Source: Acinetobacter oleivorans DR1 (GTDB taxonomy: Bacteria > Pseudomonadota > Gammaproteobacteria > Pseudomonadales > Moraxellaceae). From it: DNA of 64,000 bases. The stretch spans positions 3,038,001 to 3,102,000 of the forward strand of contig NC_014259.1 of assembly GCF_000196795.1 (NCBI RefSeq), written 5' to 3'. Under the pieces are notes generated by a model. It had not been told where the DNA came from. It saw only the letters and a list, made by a program, of their open reading frames with translations, and ran no database searches. This document shows, in pieces, positions 54,618-63,246 of the stretch. How positions within the stretch are numbered: position 1 is the first letter of the stretch; each line of letters begins with the position of its first letter. A program made the position numbers and the translations under genes.

Positions 54618-56249
54618 TTATACAAACTGCAAGAATAACCAGTACAAACCGCCTGATAAACAGATTGTTGCAGGAAGTGTAAATACCCATGCAGATAAAA
54701 TTGTTTTCACTGTATTGAAGTTTAAGCCTGATTTATTCGCAACCATGGTACCCGCAACAGCACTGTTTAAAACGTGTGTTGTTGAAACCGGCATACCTAA
54801 ACCGTCAGCAGCTGCAATTGTACTCATTGCTACAAGCTCAGCAGACATCCCCTGACCATAAGTCATATGATGCTTACCAATACGCTCACCTACAGTCACA
54901 ACAATACGTTTCCAGCCAACCATGGTGCCTAAGCCAAGTGCCAAAGCAACTGCTACTTTCACCCAAGTTGGAATGTATTGTAAGAATGAATCTAAGCTAC
55001 TACGGTATTCTTTCACAAGTTTTTCTTGTGATTGATCCATTTTTGGTAATGCATTTGCTTTATCCAAGCGCTTAAACGAAGTGGTGCTTAAATACATGTC
55101 ATTACGAATTTCGCTAATTGCAGCTTCTGGAATATCTTTTAAGTTGCTATAGCTAGAAACACGCTCACCCAAGTGGTCAGTCATGCTTGCCAATGCAGGC
55201 ACTACTTCTGGAGTTTGCTGTTTAGTTTGAATGTATTTAGTCAGAATAAGACGTGCTTTTTCATCAGTTAATTCTGGCTGATTTTGATTCAAAAATACGG
55301 CAGTTTGAGAAGAAAGCTGATGGAATGATTGAACTTGTTGTGTATCAAGGTTTTTATTTAATGAATAAGCCAACGGCACCAGACCAACCAAAATCAGCAT
55401 GATGAGACCCATACCTTTTTGACCGTCATTAGAACCATGTGCAAAACTTACACCTGTACAGGTAAAGATTAAAATTGCACGAATGATTGCTGGTGGTGGT
55501 TTATTACCTTCTGGCGGCTGGAATAATTCTAATTGGCGTTTAAAAACAGTTTTAACCAATAAGAATACAATCGCTGCAAAAGCAAAACCAATTAAAGGCG
55601 AAAATAATAATGCCTTACCGACTTTAATCACCTGATCCATATCAACACCGCTGGTCGTTACGCCAGTCGATGCACTCAACAGATGGTTCATAATGCCTAC
55701 GCCCAAGATTGAACCAATCAAGGTATGAGAACTAGAAGCAGGAATACCCAAGAACCAAGTACCTAAGTTCCAGAGAATCGCAGCAATTAGAAGCGCAAAA
55801 ACCATTGCGAAACCTGCACCGCTACCCATGTTCATAATCAGTTCAACAGGCAACAATGCAATAATGCCGTAAGCGACTGCGCCGCTTGCAACCATTACCC
55901 CAAGAAAATTACAAAAACCTGCCCACATGACTGCAACTGGTGCAGGTAAAGCATTGGTGTAAATCACTGTTGCTACTGCATTTGCAGTATCGTGGAAGCC
56001 ATTTACAAACTCAAAGCCTAAAGCAATCAAGAGTGCAGTAGATAAAAGGATAACCGAATAAAGACTCAAAGGTGGTACATGTGCTAAATCAGCACTCACC
56101 TGAAATCCAATATAAATAAGTGTTGCAACAATAATCGTCAGAAACACCGGCATAAAAAACTTAGGTGTCGGGACATGTACATTCGTCGATTTGACTTGCA
56201 GGTTTGCCGCAAGTTTTGAATCCGAAACAGGGGGTAGATTAGAATTCAT
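54618..56249 (-). CDS. pit: Pit-family inorganic phosphate transporter
   Basis: Low-affinity (metal-)phosphate:H+ symporter. The 543-residue protein has about 10-12 helices and both inverted PiT signatures: GFEFVNGFHDTANAVAT (about 78-95) and, around residue 270, SFAHGSNDGQKGMG, plus a large central soluble loop (about 300-420). A Pho box upstream suggests PhoB control. No ribosome binding site is evident before the ATG; a hairpin (56260-56279) lies in the leader. Confidence 0.94.
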   Translation of the reverse strand: MNSNLPPVSDSKLAANLQVKSTNVHVPTPKFFMPVFLTIIVATLIYIGFQVSADLAHVPPLSLYSVILLSTALLIALGFEFVNGFHDTANAVATVIYTNALPAPVAVMWAGFCNFLGVMVASGAVAYGIIALLPVELIMNMGSGAGFAMVFALLIAAILWNLGTWFLGIPASSSHTLIGSILGVGIMNHLLSASTGVTTSGVDMDQVIKVGKALLFSPLIGFAFAAIVFLLVKTVFKRQLELFQPPEGNKPPPAIIRAILIFTCTGVSFAHGSNDGQKGMGLIMLILVGLVPLAYSLNKNLDTQQVQSFHQLSSQTAVFLNQNQPELTDEKARLILTKYIQTKQQTPEVVPALASMTDHLGERVSSYSNLKDIPEAAISEIRNDMYLSTTSFKRLDKANALPKMDQSQEKLVKEYRSSLDSFLQYIPTWVKVAVALALGLGTMVGWKRIVVTVGERIGKHHMTYGQGMSAELVAMSTIAAADGLGMPVSTTHVLNSAVAGTMVANKSGLNFNTVKTILSAWVFTLPATICLSGGLYWLFLQFV

Positions 56250-56712
56250 GCAGACGGTAAGAGGATAAAAAAATCCTCTGTATTCTTAAATTAAATTATG
56301 ACAATTATATGACAAAGCGGCGCCTGATGAAGTCAATTTTTCATATTTTGACCTCATTTGATGCACCTTTCCTCTATGAAATTTATTTTTTTATTAAAAT
56401 ACAATAATTTAAATCAATTTATATCTTCCTTATTTATGACTATTTTTAAAGCAAAAATATATAAAAAATTACCCGAATGCTTATTTTTTAAACAGCATAA
56501 TTGTCATAAAAAGGAATATTGGCGATGAAATATTTCAATATCATGATCATTTTATGAATATTTGATGAAAAAACAGTCTCTATTTGTCATAAAAGCCGTT
56601 TTTTAATGAATCTATTACAAGTGAATGGTGGGTCGTTATAGCTCATCAATTGTGCAACTATTCTGTTACAATAGCGCCGCATTTTTAAATTTGTACGATA
56701 TCGGGGTTTTTT
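56250..56712. other. Divergent intergenic region between pit and metH
   Basis: 463 bases, no ORF. It holds the pit leader hairpin, the pit Pho box, two further single TTGTCATAAAA copies on the plus strand (56501-56511, 56584-56594) and a TTACAAT -10-like box near 56664 for metH. No cobalamin or SAM riboswitch is recognised. Confidence 0.6.
56298..56315 (-). promoter_or_regulatory. Pho box upstream of pit
   Basis: Minus strand reads TTGTCATATAA-TTGTCATAATT, two 11-base direct repeats close to the PhoB consensus CTGTCATAWAWCTGTCA. A -10-like TAAGAAT follows about ten bases downstream, as in PhoB-activated promoters. Confidence 0.65.
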
Positions 56713-59700
56713 ATGTCTACGCTTGCCACCCTAAAAGCGCTTCTTGCCAAACGCATTCTGATTATTGATGGTGCGATGGGTACCATGATTCAACGCCATA
56801 AATTAGAAGAAGCTGACTACCGTGGTGAGCGTTTTGCCGATTGGGCACAAGACCTAAAAGGTAACAATGACCTTCTTGTGCTGACTCAACCCGAAATCAT
56901 TCAAGGTATTCATGAAGCTTATCTTGATGCAGGCGCAGACATTATTGAAACCAACAGCTTTAACGGCACGCGTGTTTCAATGTCTGACTACCACATGGAA
57001 GATCTTGTTCCAGAGATTAACCGTGAAGCAGCACGTTTAGCTAAAGCAGCTTGTGAAAAATATTCGACTCCAGATAAACCGCGTTTTGTAGCAGGTGTAC
57101 TCGGTCCAACATCGCGTACCTGTTCAATTTCACCTAATGTAAATGACCCTGCCTTTCGTAACATCACTTTTGATGAGCTAAAAGAAAACTATATTGAGGC
57201 AACTCATGCGCTGATTGAAGGCGGTGCAGATATCATTCTGATTGAAACCGTTTTTGATACATTAAACTGTAAAGCTGCAATTTTTGCGGTGAAAGAAGTC
57301 TTTAAGCAAATTGGTCATGAATTACCACTCATGATTTCAGGGACTATTACCGATGCTTCAGGTCGTACTTTAACAGGTCAAACTGCTGAAGCGTTCTGGA
57401 ACTCTGTACGCCATGGTGACTTACTCTCAATTGGTTTCAACTGTGCCCTTGGTGCAGATGCTATGCGTCCTCACGTTAAAACCGTGTCTGATGTTGCTGA
57501 TACGTTCATTTCTGCTCATCCAAATGCTGGCTTACCAAACGCTTTTGGTGAATATGATGAAACACCAGAACAAACTGCTGCCTTCTTAAAAGAATTTGCA
57601 GAAAGTGGTTTGATCAATATTACCGGCGGTTGCTGTGGTACGACGCCAGACCATATCCGTGCTATTGCCAATGCTGTAAAAGACATTGCACCACGTCAAA
57701 TTCCTGAAACTAAGCCAGCTTGTCGCTTAAGTGGTTTAGAACCATTTAATATTTATGATGACTCATTGTTCGTTAACGTCGGTGAACGTACCAACGTTAC
57801 TGGTTCAAAAAAATTCTTACGCTTAATTCGTGAAGAAAACTTTGCCGAAGCTTTAGAAGTTGCACAGCAACAAGTGGAAGCTGGCGCTCAGATTATCGAC
57901 ATTAACATGGATGAAGGGATGCTCGATTCGCAAAATGCGATGGTACATTTCCTAAACCTTGTGGCATCTGAGCCAGATATTTCACGTGTGCCTATCATGA
58001 TTGACTCATCGAAATGGGAAATCATTGAAGCAGGCTTAAAATGCGTACAAGGTAAACCTGTCGTTAACTCGATTTCGTTAAAAGAAGGTTATGACGAGTT
58101 TGTCGAAAAAGCTCGCCTGTGTCGCCAATATGGTGCTGCAATTATTGTGATGGCCTTTGATGAAACTGGTCAGGCCGACACTGCTGAGCGTAAACGCGAA
58201 ATCTGTAAACGTTCTTATGACGTTTTGGTTAACGATGTTGGCTTCCCTGCTGAAGATATTATTTTTGACCCGAACGTGTTTGCAGTGGCAACAGGTATTG
58301 AAGAACACAATAACTATGGCGTCGATTTTATTGAAGCCACAGGTTGGATTAAACAAAACTTACCTCACGCCATGATTTCTGGTGGTGTATCGAACGTTTC
58401 ATTCTCGTTCCGCGGTAATGAGCCTGTTCGTGAAGCGATTCACTCTGTGTTCTTATATCATGCCATTAAACAAGGCATGACTATGGGGATTGTAAATGCC
58501 GGACAAATGGCAATTTATGACGATATTCCTAAAGAACTCAAAGATGCAGTTGAAGATGTTGTTTTAAACCAGAACCAAGGTGAATCTGGTCAACTTGCTA
58601 CTGAAAAACTACTTGAAGTCGCTGAAAAGTTCCGTGGTCATAGTGGTGCGCAGCGCGAAGCAGAAAACCTTGAATGGCGTAACGAACCTGTAGAGAAACG
58701 TCTTGAATATGCATTAGTCAAAGGTATTACCACATACATTGACGAAGACACAGAAGAAGCTCGCCTAAAAGCCAAACGTCCTTTAGATGTAATCGAAGGC
58801 GCTTTGATGGACGGCATGAACGTTGTTGGTGACTTGTTCGGTTCAGGCAAAATGTTCTTACCTCAGGTTGTGAAATCTGCACGAGTTATGAAGCAAGCTG
58901 TAGCTTGGCTCAACCCGTACATTGAAGCTGAGAAAACAGGTAGCCAATCTAAAGGTAAAGTCCTGATGGCAACTGTTAAGGGCGACGTACACGATATTGG
59001 TAAAAATATTGTAGGCGTGGTACTGGGCTGTAATGGTTACGATATTGTTGACCTTGGCGTGATGGTGCCTTGCGAGAAAATCTTGCAAACTGCAATTGAT
59101 GAAAAATGTGACATCATTGGATTATCAGGTCTGATTACGCCATCTTTAGATGAAATGGTGTTTGTTGCGAAAGAAATGCAGCGTAAAGGCTTTAACATTC
59201 CTTTATTGATTGGTGGTGCAACAACTTCAAAAGCACATACAGCAGTAAAAATTGACCCTCAATACCAAAACGATGCAGTGATTTATGTTGCCGATGCTTC
59301 ACGTGCTGTGGGTGTCGCAACTACCCTTCTTTCAAAAGAAATGCGTGGAAACTTTATTGCAGAGCACCGGGCTGAATATGCCAAAATCCGTGAGCGCTTA
59401 GCCAATAAACAGCCAAAAGCTGCAAAATTGACTTATAAAGAGTCGGTTGAGAATGGTTTTAAAATTGATGAAAGCTACGTGCCACCAAAACCAAATCTTT
59501 TGGGAACACAGGTCTTAACAAATTACCCACTTGCAACACTCGTAGATTATTTTGACTGGACACCATTCTTCATTTCTTGGAGCTTGGCAGGTAAGTTCCC
59601 GAAAATTTTAGAAGATGAAGTGGTTGGTGAAGCGGCAACTGATCTGTATAACCAAGCTCAAGCAATGTTGAAAGATATTATCGACAACAACCTTTTTGAC

Positions 59701-60399
59701 GCACGTGCTGTATTTGGTATGTTCCCTGCTCAGCGCACTGATGCGGACACCGTCAGCGTATTTGATGAAGCGGGTCAAAAGGTTACACATACCTTTGAGC
59801 ATTTACGTCAGCAATCTGACAAAGTCACAGGTAAACCAAACTTGTCTTTGGCAGATTACATTCGCGCTGACCGTGAGCAGCAGGACTACTTAGGCGGATT
59901 CACTGTATCGATTTTTGGTGCAGAAGAATTGGCAAATGAATACAAAGCCAAAGGTGATGACTACTCTGCAATTTTAGTGCAGTCATTAGCTGACCGCTTT
60001 GCTGAAGCTTTTGCCGAACACTTACATGAACGCATTCGTAAAGAGTTCTGGGGCTATAAAGCTGATGAACAGCTCAGCAATGAAGAACTGATTAAAGAGA
60101 AATACGTCGGTATTCGCCCTGCACCGGGCTACCCTGCTTGCCCTGAGCACTCTGAAAAGGCAGTGTTATTTGATTGGTTAGGCTCTACCGACAAAATCGG
60201 TACTAAACTAACTGAACACTTTGCAATGATGCCACCATCTTCAGTAAGTGGTTTCTATTATTCTCATCCACAAAGTGAATACTTTAACGTAGGCAAAATC
60301 TCTCAAGACCAACTTGAAGATTATGCAAAACGTAAAGGTTGGACACTTGATGAAGCGAAGCGTTGGTTAGGACCGAATTTAGATGATTCGATTGTTTAA
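56713..60399 (+). CDS. metH: Cobalamin-dependent methionine synthase
   Basis: Transfers a methyl group from methyltetrahydrofolate to homocysteine through cobalamin. The 1228-residue protein has all four modules: homocysteine-binding (about 1-330, Zn Cys in FNCALG and GGCCGT), pterin-binding (about 350-620), B12-binding with cap (about 650-890, DVHDIGKNIVG with the cobalt-ligand His) and the reactivation domain (about 900-1228, RPAPGYPACPEH). The length equals E. coli MetH (1227). Monocistronic. Confidence 0.98.
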   Translation: MSTLATLKALLAKRILIIDGAMGTMIQRHKLEEADYRGERFADWAQDLKGNNDLLVLTQPEIIQGIHEAYLDAGADIIETNSFNGTRVSMSDYHMEDLVPEINREAARLAKAACEKYSTPDKPRFVAGVLGPTSRTCSISPNVNDPAFRNITFDELKENYIEATHALIEGGADIILIETVFDTLNCKAAIFAVKEVFKQIGHELPLMISGTITDASGRTLTGQTAEAFWNSVRHGDLLSIGFNCALGADAMRPHVKTVSDVADTFISAHPNAGLPNAFGEYDETPEQTAAFLKEFAESGLINITGGCCGTTPDHIRAIANAVKDIAPRQIPETKPACRLSGLEPFNIYDDSLFVNVGERTNVTGSKKFLRLIREENFAEALEVAQQQVEAGAQIIDINMDEGMLDSQNAMVHFLNLVASEPDISRVPIMIDSSKWEIIEAGLKCVQGKPVVNSISLKEGYDEFVEKARLCRQYGAAIIVMAFDETGQADTAERKREICKRSYDVLVNDVGFPAEDIIFDPNVFAVATGIEEHNNYGVDFIEATGWIKQNLPHAMISGGVSNVSFSFRGNEPVREAIHSVFLYHAIKQGMTMGIVNAGQMAIYDDIPKELKDAVEDVVLNQNQGESGQLATEKLLEVAEKFRGHSGAQREAENLEWRNEPVEKRLEYALVKGITTYIDEDTEEARLKAKRPLDVIEGALMDGMNVVGDLFGSGKMFLPQVVKSARVMKQAVAWLNPYIEAEKTGSQSKGKVLMATVKGDVHDIGKNIVGVVLGCNGYDIVDLGVMVPCEKILQTAIDEKCDIIGLSGLITPSLDEMVFVAKEMQRKGFNIPLLIGGATTSKAHTAVKIDPQYQNDAVIYVADASRAVGVATTLLSKEMRGNFIAEHRAEYAKIRERLANKQPKAAKLTYKESVENGFKIDESYVPPKPNLLGTQVLTNYPLATLVDYFDWTPFFISWSLAGKFPKILEDEVVGEAATDLYNQAQAMLKDIIDNNLFDARAVFGMFPAQRTDADTVSVFDEAGQKVTHTFEHLRQQSDKVTGKPNLSLADYIRADREQQDYLGGFTVSIFGAEELANEYKAKGDDYSAILVQSLADRFAEAFAEHLHERIRKEFWGYKADEQLSNEELIKEKYVGIRPAPGYPACPEHSEKAVLFDWLGSTDKIGTKLTEHFAMMPPSSVSGFYYSHPQSEYFNVGKISQDQLEDYAKRKGWTLDEAKRWLGPNLDDSIV

Positions 60400-60416
60400 G
60401 CTTAAGTAACAATATT

Positions 60417-60444
60417 AAATCCCCTCAATTGAGGGGATTTTTAT
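60417..60444. terminator. Bidirectional terminator between metH and the SIR2 gene
   Basis: Perfect palindrome CCCCTCAATTGAGGGG extended by AAAT/ATTT. Confidence 0.92.
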
Positions 60445-61952
60445 TAATTCTCATATTTTTTAAAATCATATAGGCATAACAATTTTTTATAATTAGAATC
60501 TAAATCTCCATTTATTTTTAATAGGTATTCTTTTAAATCATCTAAATCAAAAGAATTATTATATATTTTATAAAAAATATACTCTATTTTATAACTCTCA
60601 GGAATATTTTCAGCTATTAATACTTCATTAATATTTTTTAAACCAAGACTATCGAATCTACTCATATTTGTTTTAAAATTATTCGCAAGTTTAGTTCGTT
60701 GCTGTGTTTTCAATGTTTCGGCCTTAAATAAATCGGGAACTATATTTGCAAATCCAAAAATAGGAAACCAATGAGTCCTTGAAACAGGAAATTCATCAAT
60801 AAGCTTAACTAGATTTTCACTTTTATTATCAATAATTTCAAAGTAATCAATAATCAACTGTGAAGAATCTGTATATGTATATTCAATAGTTGGCTTAGAT
60901 TTTGGAGAAATTGCTAAAATTCTTTCTGAGTTTTTTAGTTGATCAATATCATCAGCAATACTTACTTTTATTGTTCCTCCCGAAGTAATATCTTTAACAT
61001 TATCAAGTACACGTCTAATCTCATATGTAGATACAGGCAAGCTTAAAGATTCTAATGCACGATATAACTCAATGTAATTATCTGTTTTAAGTTTATTAAT
61101 TCTTAAAGTATTTCCATCAACATCAATATCATGATCTAGTATTTCTAATGAATCAGAACCTTCTTGATATTCAACCAATAAAAAATTATTTCTTATCAAT
61201 TCCGCTTGAGTAGAGTTGAGTTGAACATATTTATAAATAGTACTTAGAATTTTTTTAATATTAACATCATTGACACTATACCCTATAAAGACTATAGGAT
61301 TATGCACAAATAAAGATATTAATTGTGCACGAATCAAATCATATCTTTGATCAAATTCTGAATAATCGTCAGATGTAAAGACTAGTTCTTCTGGATTTTC
61401 TACACTACCATGAATTTTGTACACTGAACCATACGGATTACTAAGTAAAATATTATTGCCTACTAAAGGATCAAACTCTGTAACAACCTCAATCAAATTA
61501 TCATAATTAGTTGTAATAATAGAAGATATATTTTTTGACAGTAAATTAAAAACTTCTAATTCCTCTCTCTTTTCTTCTTTTATGTTAAGCTCATTTAATA
61601 ATTTTGAAATATATATTTTAAACTTATCCGATGTGATTCCTTCATCACTTTTATTATAATATTCATCATTAATTTCTTTAAATTTACCATTGCGATCAGC
61701 GGATATCTGATTATTAAATTCTTCCTGTAATAATGAAGCTAACCTCATAAAATCATAAGTACCTGAACGTCTATCATATACTTGACCTTTTAAATCATGG
61801 AAAAATTCATTATTTCCTTTTAATTCAAATGCAATTTTTTTTAACAAACCTTCCCAAGAATATGAATTACTTAAATATCGGAGACTAAAGCCTGTACCTA
61901 TAAATAATACTGGGTGATTTTTATAATTATTAATAAAATCAAAAATATCCAT
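60444..61952 (-). CDS. Stand-alone SIR2-like domain protein, candidate NAD-depleting defence effector
   Basis: A 502-residue protein with an N-terminal SIR2-type domain (about 1-290): LFIGTGFSLRY (nucleotide loop), ITTNYDNLIE with Asn149, KIHGS with His181 (catalytic pair in defence sirtuins), FTSDDYSEF and PIVFIGYSVND. The C-terminal 210 residues match nothing I know; no SLOG, HerA, TPR or transmembrane part is evident. Known relatives (ThsA, DSR1/2, SIR2-HerA) cleave NAD during phage attack. The gene is more AT-rich than its neighbours, has no clear ribosome binding site, and sits alone between the metH and transketolase terminators. Defence function is inference. Confidence 0.82.
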   Translation of the reverse strand: MDIFDFINNYKNHPVLFIGTGFSLRYLSNSYSWEGLLKKIAFELKGNNEFFHDLKGQVYDRRSGTYDFMRLASLLQEEFNNQISADRNGKFKEINDEYYNKSDEGITSDKFKIYISKLLNELNIKEEKREELEVFNLLSKNISSIITTNYDNLIEVVTEFDPLVGNNILLSNPYGSVYKIHGSVENPEELVFTSDDYSEFDQRYDLIRAQLISLFVHNPIVFIGYSVNDVNIKKILSTIYKYVQLNSTQAELIRNNFLLVEYQEGSDSLEILDHDIDVDGNTLRINKLKTDNYIELYRALESLSLPVSTYEIRRVLDNVKDITSGGTIKVSIADDIDQLKNSERILAISPKSKPTIEYTYTDSSQLIIDYFEIIDNKSENLVKLIDEFPVSRTHWFPIFGFANIVPDLFKAETLKTQQRTKLANNFKTNMSRFDSLGLKNINEVLIAENIPESYKIEYIFYKIYNNSFDLDDLKEYLLKINGDLDSNYKKLLCLYDFKKYEN

Positions 61953-62183
61953 AAAAATAGCACTACAATTTATCGAGATAATTGTTTTATACCATTAAAA
62001 AAAAATCACTGCTATAAAACTTAGTTATATATTTCTTAAAGTATTAAAAGTTATTAAATTTAGACTATTAAATGAATGCTGAACTTAGAACCCAATGACA
62101 AGTATTGTAAAAATTTTATTAAATATCAATTACTTTACCTAATAATTATAAAAATCTCCCCTTATATACTTTCGTAAAACTTC

Positions 62184-62220
62184 AAAAAAGTCTCCCAACA
62201 TTTCTAGAGCTGAGAGACTT
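62184..62220 (-). terminator. Terminator of the transketolase operon
   Basis: Stem AAGTCTC/GAGACTT with a partly paired 19-base loop. Minus-strand tail of T residues. Confidence 0.75.
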
Positions 62221-62231
62221 AATAAATATTT

Positions 62232-63236
62232 CTACTTCAAATGTGACTTAATCTTCTCTTTAACTGCTTCAGTTGAAATACCATATCGATCATGCAAAGT
62301 GGGTAATGCCCCTGCATCTAAAAATGCATCTGGCAAACCAATCATGTCAAAACGAGGATGTTGACCATTTCTTAAAAGTAAGGACCCGACAGCTTCCCCT
62401 AACCCACCAATGACTGAGTGATTTTCGGCAGTTAAAACAGGTCGGCCACATTTAGCGACTTCATCCAAAATAGTTTGTTCATCTAAAGGTTTAATTGTAG
62501 GCACATGTAACACTGAAACCTCAATGCCCTCTTTTTCAAGCTCTTCGGCTGCCTCAAGTGCACGCATGGTCAATAAGCCAGTCGAAATGATAAGTAAATC
62601 TTTACCCGGTTTAATCACCTGTGCCTTATCTAATTTAAACTGGTAATTGTATTTATCGAGCACTAATGGAACTTGTCCACGCAATAAACGCATATATACG
62701 GGCCCATTATGAGCAGCAATCTGTGGAATCGCTTGTTCGATTTCTAAGGCATCACAAGGGTCAATGATCATTAGGTTCGGCATTGCACGAAAAATCGCAA
62801 TATCGTCAGTCGCCTGATGGCTTGGGCCGTAGCCTGTGGTTAAGCCCGGAAGTGCCGCCACAATTTTGACATTCAGATTATCTTCCGCAATCGCCATACA
62901 AATAAAGTCATAGGCACGCCGTGATGCAAACACAGCATAGGTGGTCGCAAAGGGAACAAATCCTTCACGAGCAAGTCCTGCTGCTGCGCTCATCAAAAGT
63001 TGTTCTGCCATGCCCATTTGGAAAAACTTGTCTGGATTTTCTTTAGCAAAAATATGCAGGTCTGTATATTTTGATAAATCTGCTGATAAGCCCACAATAT
63101 CATCACGCTCTTTTGCCAAGGCATTCAGTGCATGTCCAAATGGTGCTGGTTTGGTCGGTTGGCCCTCAGCAGCAATAGAAGCAATCATTGCCGAAGTGGT
63201 TAGTTTTTTCTTAGGAGGATTAGCTAACTGGCTCAT
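62232..63236 (-). CDS. Transketolase, C-terminal subunit
   Basis: A 334-residue protein holding the pyrimidine-binding (about 30-195, with GMAEQLLMSAAAGLA and its cofactor-activating Glu) and C-terminal (about 205-330) domains of transketolase. It must pair with the N-terminal subunit encoded ten bases upstream in the operon. Such two-gene transketolases transfer two-carbon units in the pentose phosphate pathway, or act in related pathways. AAGGAG lies upstream of the ATG. Confidence 0.92.
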   Translation of the reverse strand: MSQLANPPKKKLTTSAMIASIAAEGQPTKPAPFGHALNALAKERDDIVGLSADLSKYTDLHIFAKENPDKFFQMGMAEQLLMSAAAGLAREGFVPFATTYAVFASRRAYDFICMAIAEDNLNVKIVAALPGLTTGYGPSHQATDDIAIFRAMPNLMIIDPCDALEIEQAIPQIAAHNGPVYMRLLRGQVPLVLDKYNYQFKLDKAQVIKPGKDLLIISTGLLTMRALEAAEELEKEGIEVSVLHVPTIKPLDEQTILDEVAKCGRPVLTAENHSVIGGLGEAVGSLLLRNGQHPRFDMIGLPDAFLDAGALPTLHDRYGISTEAVKEKIKSHLK

Positions 63237-63246
63237 GGTGTACTCC

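Noticed and set aside
56501..56594. Two plus-strand TTGTCATAAAA copies as Pho boxes for metH
   Set aside because: They are single half-sites 83 bases apart, not tandem 11-base repeats, and metH is not expected to be phosphate-controlled.
56600..56712. Possible cobalamin or SAM riboswitch before metH
   Set aside because: The leader after the likely promoter is too short and lacks the conserved boxes of either class.
60400..62231. Direct repeats or attachment sites flanking the SIR2 gene
   Set aside because: I compared both flanks by eye and found no convincing duplicated target or att-like sequence.
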